A stretch of DNA of 64,000 bases, from positions 186,001-250,000 of the forward strand of contig JAJFVL010000017.1 in NCBI GenBank assembly GCA_021371855.1, written 5' to 3'. Of this stretch, positions 1 to 10,200 are shown in pieces; the first letter of the stretch is position 1, and every line of letters starts with the position of its first letter. Below the pieces are notes generated by a model that made no database searches, was not told where the DNA came from, and saw only the letters and a list, made by a program, of their open reading frames with translations. The DNA comes from Bacteroidales bacterium. Lineage in GTDB: Bacteria > Bacteroidota > Bacteroidia > Bacteroidales > VadinHA17. A program made the translations under genes and the position numbers.

Positions 1-278
1 CCACGGGAAAACTTTTTCTGTTGTTTCTCCCCCTCTTCATCCGTTGAAGAAGATTTTTCAGGTATTACAGGATTTATAATAATGTTATTGACTCCTACCA
101 TCTTCATCTGTTCCATTATTTCCAGTTTGGCTCCTTTTCCTATTGCAAGCATGGCTATAACAGCAGCTACGCCGAAAATTATGCCAAGAGCCGTAAGCAT
201 CGATTTCAGTTTGTTGGAAATGATAGATTCAACAGCAATTTCTATGTCATGGAAATATCTTAAGATAAATTTGACCAT
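1..278 (-). CDS. MacB-like ABC transporter permease, N-terminal part (cut by window edge)
   Basis: Only the first 92 or so codons are present; the gene runs off the left edge. The visible protein starts MVKFILRYFHDIEIAVESI, followed by SNKLKSMLTALGIIFGVA and a hydrophobic segment at about residues 27-48. It then enters the periplasmic domain (AIGKGAKLEIMEQM, then GVNNIIINP). This is the N-terminal signature of MacB-type permeases, which extrude substrates together with a periplasmic adaptor and an outer-membrane channel. The start lies 17 bp downstream of the adaptor gene's stop on the same strand, so the two form an operon. The substrate cannot be told. No ATPase domain is visible in this part, so the ATPase is probably a separate gene to the left. 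Confidence 0.85.
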   Translation of the reverse strand, partial: MVKFILRYFHDIEIAVESIISNKLKSMLTALGIIFGVAAVIAMLAIGKGAKLEIMEQMKMVGVNNIIINPVIPEKSSSTDEEGEKQQKKFSR

Positions 279-295
279 AATTTAATCTTTATTAA

Positions 296-1849
296 TTATC
301 GGTTTACTGTCGTCTCTTGTGTCGCTGGAGTACGCTGATCCTGAGCCCGCCGGGTACCTCCCGGTAATCCGCCCCGCTGATTTCGCATTTGCACAAATTT
401 ACGCATTGCCGCAGTATCGCGGGGCCTTCCCTGACCACCCTGACCAGGTGCGCCGCCTCTCATATCCGGAATCCGCCGCATCATTTCAGGTGACATATTC
501 ATCATATCACCAGGTCTGTTCTGGGTTGCTCTTTCAATTTCCTGTTTTCTTTGAAGCTCTGCCTCTGCTTTTGCTTTGGCTCTTTCCTTTAAGGTAGCTA
601 TAAGTTCTTCACCCACAAGCTTAAAGTCTTCGGGATTTTCAGGAGTATTGAGGTAAATAGTAGTCCCTGCTGTCAGACCCTTTTCAACAATCACGTTATT
701 CTCGTTTGATTCACCAAGGATAACAACCTGTTTTGTTCCGTTTTTCATATAAACAAACGGGATACTGTCAGCACCAGCCTGAACAGACTCGAGAGGAACA
801 TAGATTACATCATTGATAGTCTGTGTTACGATCTTGTTCCCTGTAGTCATCGAAGGTCTCAGAATGGGATCCGACCCGTCAAGTCTTATTACCACTTCAA
901 ACACCTTGGCATCAGCATTCGGAAGCTGTTCCCCGATGTTGGCAACACTCAGTACAGAACCTGTATATTTTTTATCAGGAAAAGCATCTACAACTATTTC
1001 AACTTTTTGATCAGGCTTTACTTTACTGACATCAATTTCATTCACATAGGTTTTTGAAATCATTTTTGACAAATCAGGAAGAGTTGCAACAACATTATCC
1101 CATGGACTGATTGAAGAACCGATCTTTCTTTTTGACCCCGATCTGTCTCTTTTATAGATAACCATTCCCGATGATGGTGATGTAATAACAAATTTAGAAA
1201 GGACTTCCTGAATTTCACCAACTTTTTTTCGTTGGTCTGACAGATCATTTTTAATATTCCTCATTTCTGCTTTTGCCTGTTCTGTTTTAAGAGAATAGCC
1301 TCTGATTGCCTGGTCGAGTGTTCGTTTTGATTTATCAAGTGCTATTTCAGCCTGGCGAATCGTTGTAGGAGGTTCATATTTCGATTGCTGCAAAGTAATA
1401 TCTGCTTCTTCAACAGAAATTCCGAGGTTTTTGATATTATCTCTTAAATTACTTAGAGTAACAGCTGTATCAAGAATTTTTACTTCCAGGTTTGTTTCGT
1501 AGGTGGCAAGTTTTTCAAGCTCATCCTTAAGACTGTTATCAAAAGAGGTCCTGTCAAGTGTGGCAACATAATCGCCTGCCTTAATTTCAGTTCCTTCAGG
1601 AACAAGGTCGGTAATCTTAATGTCCATAGCCCTGATATTCCTGCTTTGGGCAAATGTAGGACCCACAATATCAATCGATTGTTCGGCCTGTAATTCACCT
1701 GTCGTTGTAACTACTATATCGAACTGTCCTCTTTTTGCTTCTGCATAAAGATTTGAAATGTCCTTCCCGGAGGTTACTTTGTTTATAACAATCAGAGCAA
1801 TAATTGCGACCGCTGCAATAATACCTGTGATAATAAGCGTTTTTTTCAT
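296..1849 (-). CDS. HlyD/MacA-family efflux periplasmic adaptor subunit
   Basis: A 517-residue membrane-fusion protein expected to link an inner-membrane ABC transporter to a TolC-like channel. It has an N-terminal membrane anchor (residues about 4-23) followed by a barrel-sandwich half-motif (VVTTTGELQAEQSIDIVGP). Next come a long coiled-coil hairpin (about 105-215), the returning lipoyl half (FVITSPSSGMVIYKRD), a beta-barrel domain and a membrane-proximal domain ending near residue 425. The last 75 or so residues (443-517) are an unusual Met/Arg/Gln/Gly/Pro-rich tail with no visible fold, beyond the usual family length. It is the upstream member of an operon with the MacB-like permease. Phased repeats about 120 bp upstream could be a control site. 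Family assignment is firm; substrate is unknown. Confidence 0.9.
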   Translation of the reverse strand: MKKTLIITGIIAAVAIIALIVINKVTSGKDISNLYAEAKRGQFDIVVTTTGELQAEQSIDIVGPTFAQSRNIRAMDIKITDLVPEGTEIKAGDYVATLDRTSFDNSLKDELEKLATYETNLEVKILDTAVTLSNLRDNIKNLGISVEEADITLQQSKYEPPTTIRQAEIALDKSKRTLDQAIRGYSLKTEQAKAEMRNIKNDLSDQRKKVGEIQEVLSKFVITSPSSGMVIYKRDRSGSKRKIGSSISPWDNVVATLPDLSKMISKTYVNEIDVSKVKPDQKVEIVVDAFPDKKYTGSVLSVANIGEQLPNADAKVFEVVIRLDGSDPILRPSMTTGNKIVTQTINDVIYVPLESVQAGADSIPFVYMKNGTKQVVILGESNENNVIVEKGLTAGTTIYLNTPENPEDFKLVGEELIATLKERAKAKAEAELQRKQEIERATQNRPGDMMNMSPEMMRRIPDMRGGAPGQGGQGRPRDTAAMRKFVQMRNQRGGLPGGTRRAQDQRTPATQETTVNR

Positions 1850-1970
1850 CTTGAATTATAATAATTTATCCGTAATCTATCTAAAAATCAGGCATAAAAA
1901 TAGGAAAAAGAGTATTCCTGTTTTAGTCATTAACAATAATTAACATCTATATATTCTTATCTTTAAATGT

Positions 1971-2010
1971 TTCGACGTGTTTCGACTCATTTCAGCTTAT
2001 TTCAGACATT
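1971..2010. repeat. Four helically phased 10-bp imperfect repeats
   Basis: Four consecutive 10-mers begin TTCGACGTGT, TTCGACTCAT, TTCAGCTTAT and TTCAGACATT. TTC recurs exactly every 10 bp, and the first and second pairs share TTCGAC and TTCAG. They lie in the 207-bp gap between glmM and the efflux adaptor gene, about 120 bp upstream of the adaptor start. The one-turn spacing is what a protein bound along one face of the helix would need. No known operator was recognised, so the regulatory role is inference. Confidence 0.45.
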
Positions 2011-2056
2011 CATTATGGCGAATTTATTCCTTAACGGGTTGAAAAACTAAAGTAAT

Positions 2057-3439
2057 TTATAGATTTTTAACAATAGCTATAACAGAGTCAGCAAGATGAT
2101 CTGCTTCATCGTTCGTTCTGCCTTCAGCATAGATTCTCATTATGGGCTCTGTATTTGATTTCCTGATCTGAACCCATCCATTCTGATCCTCAATCCATAA
2201 GCCATCCCTTTCATCCACAAGATGATCGTGAAAATGATTTTTTACAGCATTAACGATCTTGCAAAACTCCGTATCGGGTGACAGAGCAATTTTCTTCTTG
2301 GCGATAACGTATTGAGGATAAAGCTTTCGTAGTGAAGAACATTTCATATTACTTTTTGCAAGATGCGAAAGGAAAAGTGCAATCCCTGCCAAAGCATCCC
2401 TCCCATAATGAAGTTCAGGATAAATAACTCCTCCGTTGCCCTCTCCGCCAACTACAGAATTTCTTTTCTTCATCTCCTCTACAACATGTACTTCCCCAAC
2501 AGGTGATGAATAGTGTTTACATCCATATTTTGCGGCAACATCTTTCAATGCTCTGGTTGATGACAAATTTGACACCGTACTTCCATTGGTATATTTAAGG
2601 ATATAATCTGAGACCGCCACCAGAGTGAATTCTTCACCAAACATACTTCCGTCTTCACATATAATTGCAAGCCGGTCAACATCAGGATCAACAACAAACC
2701 CTACATCGGCCTTTTTAATTGCTACAAGTTCCGAGATATCTTTAAGATTTTCAGGTAAAGGTTCAGGCTTATGCGCAAAATTACCATCAGGAGTTGTATT
2801 CAGCTCAATAATTTCTGCCACACCCAGAGCCTTTAGTAACTGAGGAACAATAATGCCTCCTACCGAATTGATGCAATCTATTGCAACAGTAAATCGCGAG
2901 GCTTTTATTTCTTTTGCAGCTACAAGATTTAAACCGAGAATCTGATCAATGTGCTTTTTTCCCCATGAATCATCATACTCAAGAGATCCCGTGTAATCAT
3001 CCGAAACAAAATTAAAGCATTCAGCGGCAGCTAATTCCAGAACCTTTGAACCATCATCTGATGAAAGGAATTCGCCATCCTCATTCAGCAGTTTCAGAGC
3101 ATTCCATTCAGAAGGATTATGGCTCGCTGTAATAATTATTCCACCGTCTGAATGTGTTCCTGTCACTGCCAGTTCCACAGTAGGTGTCGTTGCCATACCC
3201 AGATCAGTTACGTTTATTCCAAGGCTGCGCAGAGAAGTGATTACTAGGGTGTTCACCATATTTCCCGACCTTCTTGCATCACGTCCCACAACTACTTTTA
3301 TGCTTTCTTTCCCATGTTTTTTTTGCAACCAGGTTCCAAAAGCAGCGGTGAATTTCACTATGTCTACCGGAGAAAGACTTTCTCCCGGCATCCCGCCAAT
3401 GGTTCCCCTGATACCTGATATTGATTTAATTAATGCCAT
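2057..3439 (-). CDS. glmM: Phosphoglucosamine mutase / phosphohexomutase
   Basis: A 460-residue alpha-D-phosphohexomutase that interconverts 6-phospho and 1-phospho sugars. The closest role is glucosamine-6-P to glucosamine-1-P for UDP-GlcNAc and peptidoglycan synthesis. All four family motifs are present: catalytic serine loop TASHNP (104-109, Ser106), metal loop DPDVDR (251-256), sugar loop GEGNGG (332-337) and phosphate loop RKSNTEP (426-432). The start was placed at MALIKSISGIRG because that is where the family begins. The 22 codons upstream (to 3505) are open but Cys/His-rich and run into the promoter region. It is divergent from rluB. A phosphomannomutase role cannot be excluded from sequence alone. 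Confidence 0.9.
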   Translation of the reverse strand: MALIKSISGIRGTIGGMPGESLSPVDIVKFTAAFGTWLQKKHGKESIKVVVGRDARRSGNMVNTLVITSLRSLGINVTDLGMATTPTVELAVTGTHSDGGIIITASHNPSEWNALKLLNEDGEFLSSDDGSKVLELAAAECFNFVSDDYTGSLEYDDSWGKKHIDQILGLNLVAAKEIKASRFTVAIDCINSVGGIIVPQLLKALGVAEIIELNTTPDGNFAHKPEPLPENLKDISELVAIKKADVGFVVDPDVDRLAIICEDGSMFGEEFTLVAVSDYILKYTNGSTVSNLSSTRALKDVAAKYGCKHYSSPVGEVHVVEEMKKRNSVVGGEGNGGVIYPELHYGRDALAGIALFLSHLAKSNMKCSSLRKLYPQYVIAKKKIALSPDTEFCKIVNAVKNHFHDHLVDERDGLWIEDQNGWVQIRKSNTEPIMRIYAEGRTNDEADHLADSVIAIVKNL

Positions 3440-3528
3440 ACAGATTAAAATTTCGCATTTACCGTTATGATTTTCGCCATTACAAAGGTGCAAAAAAAAC
3501 ATCAAATCGAAATATCCCTAAATAATTG

Positions 3529-3536
3529 TACCTTTG
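3529..3536 (+). promoter_or_regulatory. Bacteroidota -7 promoter box for rluB-era-der
   Basis: TACCTTTG is an exact match to the Bacteroidota -7 consensus TAnnTTTG and lies 20 bp upstream of the rluB ATG. No convincing TTTG -33 box is visible at the usual spacing. On the other strand, CACCTTTG (plus coordinates 3483-3490) is a near match pointing toward glmM, so this short gap may hold two back-to-back promoters. Confidence 0.45.
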
Positions 3537-3556
3537 CACCCTGATAATTAATTGAT

Positions 3557-4411
3557 ATGGAGAACCGAAAACCTGCCGGAAGCAGTGTCAGAAAGTACAA
3601 AAAACCGGAAGAAGGTGTAATGAGAAAGCAAAGCCCGGTCACAAAACCTGCCAGACAGAAGGGCAAAAAGGTTTCAAAAGAAAATATTAAGGAGCCGGTG
3701 CTTATAAGACTCAACAGATTTATTTCCAACAGTGGTATCTGTTCGCGGAGGGATGCTGATGAGCATATTAAAAACGGGCTGATAACAGTGAACGGTCAAA
3801 CTGTAACAGATATGGGGACAAAGGTTAGTTATGATGATGATGTAAGGTTTAAAAATAAGAGGCTCTCAACTGAAAAGAAGGTGTATATTCTGATGAATAA
3901 ACCTAAAGACTATGTCACCACAGTTGATGACCCTCATGCCGAGCATACTGTACTTGAGCTTATTGGCGACGAATGTACTGAAAGAGTATATCCTGTGGGA
4001 CGGCTCGATAAGGCAACCACAGGAGTTCTGCTTCTCACCAACGACGGCGATCTTACAGGCAAACTGACTCACCCTAAATATGAAAGGAAAAAGATTTATC
4101 ATGTTTTTCTCGACAAGCCGGTAACTAAAAATGATCTCCTTAAGCTGACAGAAGGAATCGAGCTTGATGATGCAACGGTTGTTGCCGATGCAGTCTCATA
4201 TGTAGATCCCGACGACAAATCCCAGATTGGCATAGAGCTTCATTCGGGGAAGAACAGAGTTGTAAGGAGAATGTTTGAAACGCTTGGCTATAAGGTAAAA
4301 AAACTCGACAGGGTATATTTTGCGGGTCTTACAAAAAAGAATATTAAACGCGGAAAATGGAGATTCCTTACCGACAAGGAGGTCAGTATGCTTAAACGGG
4401 GTATATTTTAA
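3557..4411 (+). CDS. rluB: RsuA/RluB-family 23S rRNA pseudouridine synthase
   Basis: A 284-residue enzyme that isomerises a specific uridine in rRNA to pseudouridine. A basic N-terminal extension (about residues 1-46, rich in Lys/Arg) precedes an S4 RNA-binding domain (LNRFISNSGICSRRDADEHI, about 52-71). The catalytic domain contains GRLDKATTGVLLLTNDGDL, with catalytic Asp151. The RluB/RsuA-type fold also shows in NRVVRRMFETLGYKV near the C-terminus. It is the first gene of a tight plus-strand run with era (9-bp gap) and der, all acting on ribosome maturation. RluB versus RluE/RsuA specificity is assigned by general resemblance, not by a diagnostic residue. Confidence 0.85.
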   Translation: MENRKPAGSSVRKYKKPEEGVMRKQSPVTKPARQKGKKVSKENIKEPVLIRLNRFISNSGICSRRDADEHIKNGLITVNGQTVTDMGTKVSYDDDVRFKNKRLSTEKKVYILMNKPKDYVTTVDDPHAEHTVLELIGDECTERVYPVGRLDKATTGVLLLTNDGDLTGKLTHPKYERKKIYHVFLDKPVTKNDLLKLTEGIELDDATVVADAVSYVDPDDKSQIGIELHSGKNRVVRRMFETLGYKVKKLDRVYFAGLTKKNIKRGKWRFLTDKEVSMLKRGIF

Positions 4412-4420
4412 TCAAAGGAA

Positions 4421-5299
4421 ATGGGGCACAAATCAGGTTTTGTAAATATACTGGGGAATCCAAACGTGGGGAAATCTACTATCATGAACTCTCTCGTTGG
4501 TGAGAGGCTCTCTATTGTTACTTCGAAAGCACAGACCACCCGTCATCGTATAATGGGGATTGTAAACGGAGATGATTTTCAGATTGTCTATTCCGATACT
4601 CCGGGTATTCTGAAGCCACAATACAAGCTCCAGGAAACGATGATGAACTTCGTTAACGATGCCCTCTCTGATGCTGACATGATATTATATATTACCGATG
4701 TTACAGAGCATACCGTAAATGAAGGGGAATATATTAAAAAAATAAAAGAATCAGGTATCCCTGTAATAATTGCGGTCAATAAAATTGACCTGACAAACCA
4801 GGATGAGCTCGAAAAAATTGTTGAATCGTGGCACCATTTATTTCCCGATTCACCTGTAATACCTGTTTCGGCAATTAAAAACTTTAATCTTAGTTCTCTT
4901 CTTAATCTCATACTTGAAAAACTGCCTGAAGGTCCTCCCTATTTTCCTAAAGATCAGCTCACAGATAAATATGAACGGTTCTTTGCTTCAGAGATCATAC
5001 GGGAAAAAATACTTGTCAGCTATCAGAAAGAGATCCCTTATTCTGTTGAGATAGAGATAGAAAGCTTCAAGGAAGAAGAAGATATTATTAAAATAAGGGC
5101 ATTGATTCACGTTACCCGCGACAGTCAGAAAGGAATAATTATCGGCCATAAAGGAACCATGCTTAAAAAAGTGGGGACAGAAGCAAGGATTGGCATGGAA
5201 GATTTTTTCAGGAAGAAGGTTTTCCTTGAATTATATGTTAAGGTCACTAAAGACTGGAGAGACAAACCTCTGGTCCTTAAAAGATTTGGTTATCGTTAA
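4421..5299 (+). CDS. era: GTPase Era, 16S rRNA-binding
   Basis: A 292-residue ribosome-assembly GTPase that binds the 3' end of 16S rRNA and helps finish the small subunit. The G domain shows GNPNVGKST (G1, 12-20), DTPG (G3, 59-62) and NKID (G4, 120-123). The C-terminal KH domain carries the RNA-binding loop IIIGHKGTMLKKVGTEAR (about 240-257). Length and domain order are normal for Era. It lies between rluB and der on the same strand with 9-bp and 20-bp gaps, a coherent translation/ribosome operon. Confidence 0.97.
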   Translation: MGHKSGFVNILGNPNVGKSTIMNSLVGERLSIVTSKAQTTRHRIMGIVNGDDFQIVYSDTPGILKPQYKLQETMMNFVNDALSDADMILYITDVTEHTVNEGEYIKKIKESGIPVIIAVNKIDLTNQDELEKIVESWHHLFPDSPVIPVSAIKNFNLSSLLNLILEKLPEGPPYFPKDQLTDKYERFFASEIIREKILVSYQKEIPYSVEIEIESFKEEEDIIKIRALIHVTRDSQKGIIIGHKGTMLKKVGTEARIGMEDFFRKKVFLELYVKVTKDWRDKPLVLKRFGYR

Positions 5300-5319
5300 A
5301 ATGAATTTTATAAAATAAT

Positions 5320-6624
5320 ATGAGTAGAATAGTTGCAATAGTAGGCAGACCCAATGTAGGGAAATCAACACTTTTCAACCGGCTTACCGATTCAAGGGAA
5401 GCTATCGTTGATGAAGCAAGCGGAGTTACCCGCGATCGCAACTATGGAGAATCGCATTGGAATGGAATTGATTTTTCAGTTATCGACACCGGAGGATATG
5501 TTAAGAACTCCGATGACATATTTGAAGAGGAGATAAACAAACAGGTTTTGCTGGCAATAGAAGAATCTGATCTGATATTGTTCATGGTTGATGTAACTTG
5601 TGGTATACACGAACTCGATTCATCAGTTGCTTCACTCCTCAGAAAGGTAAATAAAAAGGTTTTGCTTGTTGTGAATAAAGTTGACAATGGGGAGAGACTG
5701 CTCGATGCAACCGAATTTTACAACCTCGGTCTGGGAGATTATTTCCCTTTAAGTTCCATCAATGGAAGCGGAACCGGAGACTTACTTGATGAGGTAGTTA
5801 AGTATCTGCCGAAGGAAGAACTTGCAGAAATCCCTGAATTGCCCAGAGTTGCAATAGTCGGACGGCCAAATGTAGGAAAGTCATCGTTGGTAAATTCGCT
5901 TCTCGGAGAAGAAAGGAACATCGTCACTCCTCTTGCCGGAACAACCCGTGATTCAATATATACAAGATATAATAAATTCCAGCACGATTTTCTTCTTGTC
6001 GACACTGCCGGATTACGCAAGAAAGGAAAAGTGAGTGAAGATATCGAGTTTTATTCGGTTATGAGAGCAGTTAAAACAATCGAAAATTCAGATATCTGTC
6101 TTCTGCTTATTGATGCCACAAGAGGAATAGAGTCACAGGATCTCAATATCATTTCACTGATACAGAAGAATAATAAAGGCATGATAATTCTGGTTAATAA
6201 ATGGGACCTCATAGAAAAAGTTAACAACATCACTACCCAATTTGAAAAGGACATACGTGAAAAAACTGCTCCTTTTACCGACTACCCTATTTTATTCATC
6301 TCTGCTATTAATAAGCAAAGAATCCATAAAGTGCTTGAACTGGTTGAACAGGTTAATCAGAACAGGAACAGGAAAATCCCAACTTCTGAACTAAATGAAG
6401 TAATGCTACAGATAATCAGGGACAATCCGCCTCCTGCACTAAAAGGAAAATATGTCAAGATAAAATATGTTACGCAACTTCCGATATATACTCCTGCTTT
6501 TGCTTTTTTCTGCAATCTTCCTCAATATGTGAAGGATCCGTATAAAAGATATCTTGAGAACAGGTTGAGGGAAAAATATGATTTTACAGGTGTGCCTGTC
6601 AGGATATTTTTTAGAAAAAAATGA
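5320..6624 (+). CDS. der: GTPase Der (EngA), double G-domain
   Basis: A 434-residue protein needed for assembly of the 50S ribosomal subunit. It has two tandem G domains, unique to this family. The first shows [12 protein letters not shown] (9-20), DTGG and NKVD; the second shows [28 protein letters not shown] and NKWD. A C-terminal KH-like domain (about 350-434) ends [19 protein letters not shown], the usual Der ending. It is third in the rluB-era-der run. Confidence 0.97.
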   Translation: MSRIVAIVGRPNVGKSTLFNRLTDSREAIVDEASGVTRDRNYGESHWNGIDFSVIDTGGYVKNSDDIFEEEINKQVLLAIEESDLILFMVDVTCGIHELDSSVASLLRKVNKKVLLVVNKVDNGERLLDATEFYNLGLGDYFPLSSINGSGTGDLLDEVVKYLPKEELAEIPELPRVAIVGRPNVGKSSLVNSLLGEERNIVTPLAGTTRDSIYTRYNKFQHDFLLVDTAGLRKKGKVSEDIEFYSVMRAVKTIENSDICLLLIDATRGIESQDLNIISLIQKNNKGMIILVNKWDLIEKVNNITTQFEKDIREKTAPFTDYPILFISAINKQRIHKVLELVEQVNQNRNRKIPTSELNEVMLQIIRDNPPPALKGKYVKIKYVTQLPIYTPAFAFFCNLPQYVKDPYKRYLENRLREKYDFTGVPVRIFFRKK

Positions 6625-6673
6625 TCAATTTTGGTGTGGTTTTTGTTCAATAATAAATATTACCCGAAAAACC

Positions 6674-7201
6674 ATGAGAACAGTTAAATATCTTTTCGTT
6701 ATTTCAATCGTTGTTTCTGCTCTGGCTTCATGTCTGAAGATCAAAGAATTATCACCTGTTCCTCATATTGAATTTACAAGTTTTAGCGTTTTTGACACTA
6801 CAGACATTCTAAATAACAGGTATAAAGCAGGGAAACTGCAGTTTTACTTTGAAGATGGTGATGGTGATGTTGGGCTCGAAACAGCAGAATCAGTGGAGAA
6901 TGATACATCAAATCTTTTTTTCACTCTGTTCAGGAAAAGCGGAAATACTATGGTTGAAGTTACAGACAAAAATGATCTTATGAAGCCGGCATCCTACAGG
7001 ATACCTTATATGGAAAGAACCGGTCAGAATAAAATACTTAAAGGGACGGTATCTGTTATTTTTCTCTACACCTTCTATGAGCCGGGTGATTCCAACATTA
7101 TCAAATATGATTTTTACATCACGGATCGATCTGACAATACGAGCAACATCGTTTCAACATGTGAGATTCCTCTTTCCCTGGAGGGAATATATAAGAATTA
7201 A
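6674..7201 (+). CDS. Hypothetical lipoprotein
   Basis: A 175-residue probable lipoprotein. The start is the ATG at 6674 because it is followed at once by a signal sequence (MRTVKYLFVISIVVSALASC) with lipobox LASC. The reading frame is open further upstream but overlaps der. The mature part has a beta-rich look, with an acidic stretch FEDGDGDVGLETAESVEND (about residues 60-78) that could bind calcium. A later segment reads YDFYITDRSDNTSNIV. I do not recognise the family with certainty; small lipoproteins like this are common in Bacteroidota. It ends 4 bp from the stop of the convergent SpoIIE-propeller gene. Confidence 0.75.
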   Translation: MRTVKYLFVISIVVSALASCLKIKELSPVPHIEFTSFSVFDTTDILNNRYKAGKLQFYFEDGDGDVGLETAESVENDTSNLFFTLFRKSGNTMVEVTDKNDLMKPASYRIPYMERTGQNKILKGTVSVIFLYTFYEPGDSNIIKYDFYITDRSDNTSNIVSTCEIPLSLEGIYKN

Positions 7202-7205
7202 AAGT

Positions 7206-10200
7206 TCAGACTTTTACTCCCATAAAAAGGATATCATCTACCTGATCATAAGAACCTTTCCAGTCATTATAGAATTTCGTCATAGCCTCTTTCTGCTGAT
7301 CCATCGGTAAATCTGAGATCTGTTCAATAATCTTCTTTAACCTGGCTATTTTCAATTTCTTACCCTCGGCTCCTCCAAACTGATCGGGCAATCCGTCGGA
7401 AAAAAGATAAATCGTATCGCCTTCGCTAAGGTAGTATTCCTGATCATCAAAATATTTTTCGATCGCTGCTTCACCTCCCACTGATGACCTGTTTCCTTTA
7501 ATATAATAAGGTTCATCATCCATTACTATTATTACCGGGCGCATTGCAGATGCAAATCTGATATGACGGGAATTAATATCAAACTCGCAAACCACCATAT
7601 CCATTCCGTCGTTTGAAACTCCCAATTCGACATTCTGATTAAGTGTCGAAAAAATCTGTTTATCAAGAAGAGTCAGTATCTGCGATGGTTTCGATATTTT
7701 CATCCGGGTAACAATATCCTGTAAAAGAGTTGATCCGATCATCGACATGAAAGCTCCCGGCACACCATGACCTGTAGAATCGGCACAAACTAATATAAAC
7801 TTGTCGTCATGAAGTTTATCGAACCAGTAAAAGTCACCGCTTACAATATCGCGGGGACAAAACATAATAAATGCATCTTTAAACGACTCTTTCAACTTAT
7901 TTATGTCAGGTAAAATACTCGTTTGTATACGTTTAGCATAATTGATGCTATCGGTTATCTCAATATTCTGAAGTTCGATTTCCCCTTTTTGTTTCATTAC
8001 AACACTTGTTCTTGCTGCCAGTTCCTCTTCAAGATAGATCTGTATCTTTTTCTGGGCTTTATCTCTTTCGCGTATTATCAGGATCACAGTACCAGCTGCA
8101 GCAGCAAGCGAGGCCAGGATGAACCACCATGTTCTCCAGAAGGGCTTTTTAATGAAAATTGTGAATGATACCGGAGTCTCCTGCGAAAGGCCTTCTTCGT
8201 TTACGGATATAAGGTTGAATTTGTACTTTCCGTCTCTGAGGCTATATGACACTTCTCTCGAAGTACTAAGTTTACTCCACTTATTATCAAAATTTTCTAG
8301 ATTTGTACTGTAATATACTTTTTCCGGAGACCTGAAATTAATTCCTGAATAATTTATTCTGATAATATATTTCCTGTTATATGGAAGTGAAAAGGAAGGT
8401 TGATAAGGATATCTGACATCATTTATCATTATATAGTTTATGTTATTGAAAGGGGGAAGCTCGCTTTTCTGATCTTTTTGTCGGTCATAGACAATCACTC
8501 CCTGAGTTGTCCCAATAAAAATTTTTCTGTCATCCGATTCAAACAGCCCTCCCGGATTGCATCCCCCTCCTTTTGCAAAGTCGTTCCCAAAAACTTTCAT
8601 AATTCCGGTTTTCGGATCGTATCTTGAAAAACCTTTCTCATGGCCTATCCATACATTATTTTCAGAATCGCACAAGATACTGTAACAATAATTTGACATC
8701 AGGTCATTGGAATGTGTTATAGCGGAAACCGAATCGCTAAAACATTCAAAAATCCCATTGCCTTTAGTTGCAGCCCAAATTGTTCCGCTTGTACTTTGTG
8801 CCAAAGCCAGAACCTTATTTATTGTATTGCCCGTCATAATTGCATCACCGGCAGTAATATTGAAATCACGGTCAATTTTATACAATCTGTCACTCTCAGT
8901 AGCGATATAAGCATTCCCGTCATTGCTAATATATATTGTGCTGATACTGTTATGTGGCAATCCTGAATTTATATCAAACTTACGTATGTCCCTTCCATTC
9001 TTTTTATTGACAACAATGACCCCGTTGGTTGTTGCCAGCCAGATATTACTGTCATCAACCTTGATATCTTTAATAAAGTCAGCTCCCGAATCACCCGATC
9101 TGTAAAATGATATTAAAGAACCGGAGTTTGTTTTGACAAACAGACCATTTCCTCCAGTTCCTATCCAAAGATTTTGTTCCTGATCGAGACAGTAAGAAGT
9201 AATTTCTGCCTTGCCGGTTTTATTGGTAAGATCGGTAAACGAAACCGACTTCCCTAGTGAAAAATCAAACAAATGATAACCCGAAGGTGTGCCAAGGATA
9301 TATTTGTCATTAAAATTTTTTACGTAAATAATATTGTTTTCAAGGGAATTCTTCCCGGGAGAATAATAGCTGAAAGCGTATGATGTCAGCATTGATATGC
9401 CTTCTCCAAAAAAACCAATCCAATAATTTCCCTCAATATCCTGAAACACCGATTTTACATCGTTGGCAAGCAATCCGGAGCTGACATTGAAAAGATTGAC
9501 TAATTTAGTAGTATGGTAATTATCTGATAGGTGCAGCTGTATCACTCCTGATTCGAAAGTTGAAACCCAGATATTGTTTTTAGAATCTCCTGAAATCGAC
9601 TGAACTCTGAGGGCGTTCCACTCAGGATGATCCGTGAAACGGGTCAATACGTTGCCTTCATCTGATATTTTCAGCTGGAATAAACCATTCCCTTCAGTTC
9701 CGATAATGAATCTTGAACTATCTTTAGTTTTATATATTGAAGTAACACTTGAGTAATCGAATCCTTCAATAATATCAGATACGGATATAGAATCATTCAC
9801 TATACCGCAAACCAGGATATTTTCCTGGGTTCCGACAAGCAATCTTCCTGAATTGCTAAAAGAAGCCGAGAACATAACCGGATCAGAAGAAAATACATAT
9901 TGATTTATCTCTTCCGGTTTAATGGGATTGACCCTGAATATCGGCTTTCCCTGAGGAATTATATAAATCATACCGTCGGGACCTTCAACAATATCGCTGA
10001 TACTCTTTGCATTTTTAACAGGAACACTGATAAGAGTATTGTTTTTGACATAGAAGACAGTTCCGTCGCTGCAGCCAAACCAGAGTGTCCCGTTTTTGTC
10101 TTTAAGACACGAGGTAGCATACCTGGTTGTTACCGAATCGGGATACTGTGCTTTATAGAAGTTAAAACCATCAAAACGTGCAATTCCATTGCCTGTTCCC

